A stretch of 53,267 nucleotides of DNA. It comes from an uncultured Lachnospiraceae bacterium (lineage in GTDB: Bacteria; Bacillota; Clostridia; Lachnospirales; Lachnospiraceae). The number at the start of each line of letters is the position of its first letter. Positions within the stretch are counted from its first letter, which is position 1. Below the pieces are notes generated by a model. It had not been told where the DNA came from, ran no database searches, and was given only the letters and a program-made list of their open reading frames with translations. The translations under genes and the position numbers were made by a program. The stretch is from NCBI GenBank assembly GCA_910588875.1, contig CAJURT010000027.1:1-53267 (forward strand). Reading direction: 5' to 3'. Positions 50,002 through 53,267 of this stretch are shown here, piece after piece.

Positions 50002-51572
50002 GCACAATCCGCGACCGCTTCTACCGGGACCTGATCCTCGAATACATCGAATGGGCGGAGCGGTCCTTCCTGTACCGATATTTCTGGGCCGACAGCGTAT
50101 CGGGACTTCTGGAGGAATATCTCCCGGGGTTTCCCCTGGAGGGGACCCCTCAGCCAAAGGACGGACGTGCGATCAGAGAACAATTGGTCCGGATTCTGAA
50201 GGAGGACCCGAATCCGGAGCAGGCCAGGGGCAGGCTGCTGAAAGAGGCGTCCGGCGGGAGCCGCCGGAATTTCTGGGAGGAACTCTGGCTGAATGACGCA
50301 GGCTACCGGGCGGGGTTGATCTCAGATGCGGAATACTACCTCTGGCTGGCGGAGTGCCTGGTGAAACGAGACATCTATTATAAGGATACCAGCCTGTGGG
50401 ATCAGCGCGACTGTCTGGACCTTTTGCTGCAAAATGGCCTGGGGGGCGAAAAGAAGACGCCGGAGCCGGACAGCCAGGAGCGCAAAAACATCACCATGGC
50501 ACAGCGAAAAAGAGACCTGGCCAAGTTGGCGGAAAAGCTGCGCCGGGAGCACGAGGCGGGTGGGACGGAGATCGCCGACCGGCTGCACGGTCTGAAATGC
50601 CCTGTCAAGACCAAACAGGGCACAGTGCTGGGAAGTTACCTGCTGTGGCTGACCGGCCGGCTGGCACGAATGGCTCTCCACATCCGGATCAAGACCTGGC
50701 TGCAGGACAGCGGATATCCCCTGCTCAAGCAGGAGGATCCGGAAGAGGTGGGGGATAAGCCCAGGACGGAGCCCTTCACCATAGGGCCCCGGAGGAAGCG
50801 GGACTTCTCCATGAGTCTGTTCGAGGCGTACTGCAGCGGCCCCCGAGGCTATGAGTTTTATAAAAAGGACTCGGCCGGCGCTGCGGCCCCGGAGGGCTGG
50901 CGCCTGGACCGAGCCGGGTTCTGTATGCTGGACCTGGGCCATATGGATGCGCTGCTGCATGCCCTGGAAGGGAGTCAGGATACGTCTCTCAACATTCCGA
51001 TGGCAGTGGATCTGTACAGCGGCTGCGTCTTTTTCCTGGCGGGGAAAGGACTCTATGAGGCGGTATACCGTCAGGAGGCAAAGAAGCGGAAAGATGCCTG
51101 GCTGGACGCAGAACAAAAACATGAACAAGCAAAGAAGGCCAGGGAAGAGTATGGACGCAGGCTGAACCAGTACCCGGGCCACCTGAAAAAGCTGGGAAAG
51201 GATCTGGCAGACAAGGAAAAAACCTGTCACGACGCGGTGAAGGAGTACGACCTGGCGGTGAAGGCAATGAAGAAGTTCGACGCCGCGCAAGGCCTCTTCT
51301 GCTTCGACTATCTGCGCCTGGATGAAGAGCACCTGGCTCGGTTTAACGGAGACCTGCGGGGTGCGCTCCGGCTGGGCCCTCACTTTCATGAGAATGCTCC
51401 CCGCTTTCTTGAAAACCCAAAGGAAAGCCGTGAGGCTCTCCTGAGTGAATTCCGGTGGTACTGTGCAGAAGGGGACGACAGCCTCCGCGCACGGATCCGG
51501 GAGTTCAATCCGGACATGCCCCCCGGCCTCCGGGATTCGGGATTGTTCCTCTGGGCATTTGAAGACCAGTAA
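49986..51572 (+). CDS. unknown protein of 528 residues with coiled coil
   Basis: I do not recognise this family. It is soluble and charged. The first 150 residues are rich in Tyr and Trp (FYRDLILEYIEWAERSFLYR). Residues 170-240 are helical and basic. GFCMLDLGHMDALLHALEGS is a conserved-looking core near 311-330. Residues about 358-432 form a probable coiled coil (EAKKRKDAWLDAEQKHEQAK and following). The ATG lies inside the end of the preceding gene with GGGAGGGGATTGCA before it. The two genes share a promoter. Their composition matches the divergent clpP-ATPase operon, so all six genes may be one module. Confidence 0.75.
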   Translation: MERSVSTIRDRFYRDLILEYIEWAERSFLYRYFWADSVSGLLEEYLPGFPLEGTPQPKDGRAIREQLVRILKEDPNPEQARGRLLKEASGGSRRNFWEELWLNDAGYRAGLISDAEYYLWLAECLVKRDIYYKDTSLWDQRDCLDLLLQNGLGGEKKTPEPDSQERKNITMAQRKRDLAKLAEKLRREHEAGGTEIADRLHGLKCPVKTKQGTVLGSYLLWLTGRLARMALHIRIKTWLQDSGYPLLKQEDPEEVGDKPRTEPFTIGPRRKRDFSMSLFEAYCSGPRGYEFYKKDSAGAAAPEGWRLDRAGFCMLDLGHMDALLHALEGSQDTSLNIPMAVDLYSGCVFFLAGKGLYEAVYRQEAKKRKDAWLDAEQKHEQAKKAREEYGRRLNQYPGHLKKLGKDLADKEKTCHDAVKEYDLAVKAMKKFDAAQGLFCFDYLRLDEEHLARFNGDLRGALRLGPHFHENAPRFLENPKESREALLSEFRWYCAEGDDSLRARIREFNPDMPPGLRDSGLFLWAFEDQ

Positions 51573-51641
51573 CGGACGGAAGGGATAAGAAAAGGTTTCC
51601 ACAAAGTATCTCTTCCATAGATCCTGAGCAGTCATTTTTCT

Positions 51642-52583
51642 TCAATCAAATAAAGTAAGCTGCCTGTAACCCTGTTTATAGGATTTTACCGGCCTGTCGG
51701 TGATCTTGTCCGTCTCTTTTATCCTGTCACAGAGGAGTTGGGAATGAATATCACACTCCCTATTCCTGTCCGCGAAAACGTTCGGGTGAAAATTTGCGTA
51801 GCAGTAGATACAGCCGTAAGGACAGGTGTCATAGGAGCCGATGTCGTCACATTTGACGCAGCCGCAGTGCTCGCGCTGTTTATCGCCGCCGACGAGGAGC
51901 GGTGCGCCTGTGATACGCTCGATCAGCGCCTTGTCAATGCAGCTGTTATGCCCGATCCCGTGCTTTGCAAGATCGACTGCCTCCGCGCAGGTGGCAAGCA
52001 TAAGCCCGTTTTGTTTCCCGATGCGGGCAAGTTCCCCCGCAAAGCTATCAAGTTCCTCCGCGGAAGGCCGACGGACGTTCAGCCGTTTCAGATTGCCGCC
52101 GTTCTTGGAAGGGTAAACGTCCACAAAACTGAACACGCATTTCTCGGTATATGCTCCGAGAACGGTGGCTGTCTTTTCAAAGCTTTTTAAGTGATATTCA
52201 GGAGTATACTGACCGGAGAACAGGATCGGGTCATATCTCCATATTACCCTCTCTCTGCCGATCATTTCGGAGAGTTGCACAAAGGTTTCAAGACGCTCGG
52301 AAAGCGCCGGTACATACGGCTCAACCTCCCTGCCATAATCGTTTACGGTAAACTGAAAGTAATAATCAAATTCCTCCAACCGCTCAAGTCTGTCCATCAT
52401 TGGAGCGGCATTCTTGGTCCAGAACACAATGCAGTCCACCACTTCGGGGGAAATCGGCATCCGGCTCACCTGATGCGCGTTCATCGGGTTTCTCACACAC
52501 ACAAAGCCCTCCCGGACGCGCTCGTAAAACCAATCGGAATAAAACGCGGGAATATCGGTTCGTCTGCTCACACTTAAGATCAT
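51642..52583 (-). CDS. DUF1848 family protein
   Basis: This protein of about 313 residues belongs to DUF1848. It starts MILSVSRRTDIPAFYSDWF, the family opening, and has NPMNAHQVSR, CIVFWTKNAAPM and RVIWRYDPILFS. Near the C-terminus are REHCGCVKCDDIG and DTCPYGCIYCYANFH, a C-x3-C-x2-C plus a Cys pair expected to hold one or two iron-sulfur clusters. The last pattern resembles a radical SAM site at an unusual, late position. The ATG at 52583 follows AAGGAGTACC, whereas the upstream extension lacks a ribosome site. It converges on the 528-residue gene. The enzymatic reaction is unknown. Confidence 0.88.
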   Translation of the reverse strand: MILSVSRRTDIPAFYSDWFYERVREGFVCVRNPMNAHQVSRMPISPEVVDCIVFWTKNAAPMMDRLERLEEFDYYFQFTVNDYGREVEPYVPALSERLETFVQLSEMIGRERVIWRYDPILFSGQYTPEYHLKSFEKTATVLGAYTEKCVFSFVDVYPSKNGGNLKRLNVRRPSAEELDSFAGELARIGKQNGLMLATCAEAVDLAKHGIGHNSCIDKALIERITGAPLLVGGDKQREHCGCVKCDDIGSYDTCPYGCIYCYANFHPNVFADRNRECDIHSQLLCDRIKETDKITDRPVKSYKQGYRQLTLFD

Positions 52584-52671
52584 TTTACTGGTACTCCTTG
52601 TCTCTGGATTAGATTCCCATTTAACTCCCGCCTTCCGCTTATATCGCCGCTTCAAAAAACAGCGGTTCCAT

Positions 52672-53052
52672 TCAGCGCTTGCCGGCCGAAAAGACAGCAG
52701 CCTCCTTCACCCATCCCATCAGTTCGTCATCAATCTCCCATGTCCCGGAAACCAGGACATGGTGGGTAAAACGTCCGGGGTACGGCTCCACCGCCGCATC
52801 TACCCGCGGGGATTCCAAACGATATCCCAGCCCGAAGGTCACCACAATATAAACCTCCGGCCGCTCCTTCGCTTTCCGCACCGGCAGGAAAGAAATGAAA
52901 GCAAACTGGCGTCTGTTGGAAAAAGCGATCTGCGTTTTCTGCACTTTGACCTTCACGCCGTCCACCTCTGAAAAAACTCTTTCTTCAAAAGCCTCATACA
53001 AAGGCAATGCCTCCGGCTTCCTGTCAAAAAAATATAACACATCCTGACCCAT
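52672..53052 (-). CDS. DUF5655-like protein
   Basis: This 126-residue soluble protein starts MGQDVLYFFDRKPEALPLYE. The pattern of D-R-K-P-E-A-L-P-L-Y-E, then KTQIAFSNRRQFAFISFLP, then a late FTHHVLV resembles DUF5655 domains, which are small proteins sometimes linked to nucleic acid or transport proteins. The match is from memory and not certain. It lies 88 bases upstream of the DUF1848 start and about 30 bases after the DUF1801-like gene on the same strand, so the three may be co-transcribed. Confidence 0.6.
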   Translation of the reverse strand: MGQDVLYFFDRKPEALPLYEAFEERVFSEVDGVKVKVQKTQIAFSNRRQFAFISFLPVRKAKERPEVYIVVTFGLGYRLESPRVDAAVEPYPGRFTHHVLVSGTWEIDDELMGWVKEAAVFSAGKR

Positions 53053-53080
53053 TCTCTGCCCCCTTCAAACCTTTCTAATC

Positions 53081-53267
53081 TTACGGATGGTTCCCTGTCT
53101 CATAACACCACCTGGCAATATCGAAGACCAGTTCCGCCGGAACCGCCCCGCTGTAAGGAAGCTGTATCGTCCCCTTGCTGGTCTTGTATCCTTTCAGACG
53201 TTCCGAAAACTCCCGGACAGCCTCCGGCCCCGGATACAGACCCACATGGTTTTTAAAACCGGCAAAC
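53081..53267 (-). CDS. DUF1801/YdhG-like protein (5' end outside window)
   Basis: The frame is open to the end of the window and ends in TAA at 53081. The visible 61 residues include FAGFKNHVGLYPGPEAV, FSERLKGYKTSKGTIQLPYS and LVFDIARWCYET. The segment (F/Y)K-x-H-(V/I)G-(L/F)YP followed by YKTSKG(T/A)IQ(L/F)P is the hallmark of DUF1801/YdhG proteins, which have a frataxin-like fold and a proposed iron-related role. The N-terminal half is beyond the edge. Confidence 0.82.
   Translation of the reverse strand, partial: FAGFKNHVGLYPGPEAVREFSERLKGYKTSKGTIQLPYSGAVPAELVFDIARWCYETGNHP

Noticed and set aside
1..53267. CRISPR arrays, tRNA and rRNA genes
   Set aside because: No regularly spaced direct repeats with unique spacers, no tRNA cloverleaf with TTCRANNCY box, and no rRNA-like sequence were seen on reading. 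A tRNAscan and CRISPR search would settle this.

Overview
The window looks like chromosome from a gut-type anaerobic Firmicute, most likely Lachnospiraceae. The basis is gene content: a single large RpoD, QueH, HPr with both His15 and Ser46, choline-binding-type cell-wall repeats, DUF5662 and DUF1848 proteins, strong AGGAGG ribosome sites, consensus -35/-10 promoters with 17-base spacers, and an IS30 remnant of clostridial type. Most of the DNA is moderately GC-rich. The stretch from about 41.2 to 43.3 kb is visibly AT-rich.

Bases 1-30 kb are mostly core genome. They carry the end of a GH36 alpha-galactosidase, ptsH, and queH-rpoD. An argF-membrane protein-birA-mutY-lipid kinase run follows, then ftsH-MATE and nfeD-SPFH. 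After a cold shock gene comes a pyrimidine nucleoside salvage run (hslO, udp, deoC, cdd, deoB). Upstream of it on the same strand is a five-gene SWIM / HEAT-like / MoxR ATPase / DUF5682 / VWA cassette that resembles the E. coli yehL-M-P-Q genes. yebC, a secreted choline-binding-repeat protein with a MerR-type promoter, and an EamA transporter follow.

Bases 31-41 kb hold a 313-base intergenic palindrome and a lipoprotein hydrolase. Next is a metabolic operon led by a consensus promoter: a divergent NRAMP-family transporter, pxpB, pxpC, a biotin carrier protein, a biotin carboxylase and pxpA. Together these could form a split biotin-dependent amide carboxylase plus 5-oxoprolinase. A divergent GntR/YtrA-type regulator with a symmetric four-half-site operator controls an ABC-2 transporter.

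Bases 41.2-51.6 kb are accessory. The AT-rich part holds gene fragments (the nonsense-mutated start of a serine recombinase, a 5'-truncated radical SAM/SPASM gene, an unidentified C-terminal fragment) and a small pyrophosphatase-like gene. It is bounded by an IS30 transposase copy with an internal deletion and a stop. Beyond that lies the least explained block. A minus-strand operon encodes a 37-residue acidic protein, a ClpP-type protease, a VirD4/TraG-like ATPase without membrane domain, and an unknown 374-residue protein. A divergent plus-strand pair encodes unknown proteins of 403 and 528 residues. No relaxase or other conjugation gene accompanies the VirD4-like protein, so this is the best candidate for an undescribed system. 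The window ends in DUF1848, DUF5655-like and DUF1801-like genes.
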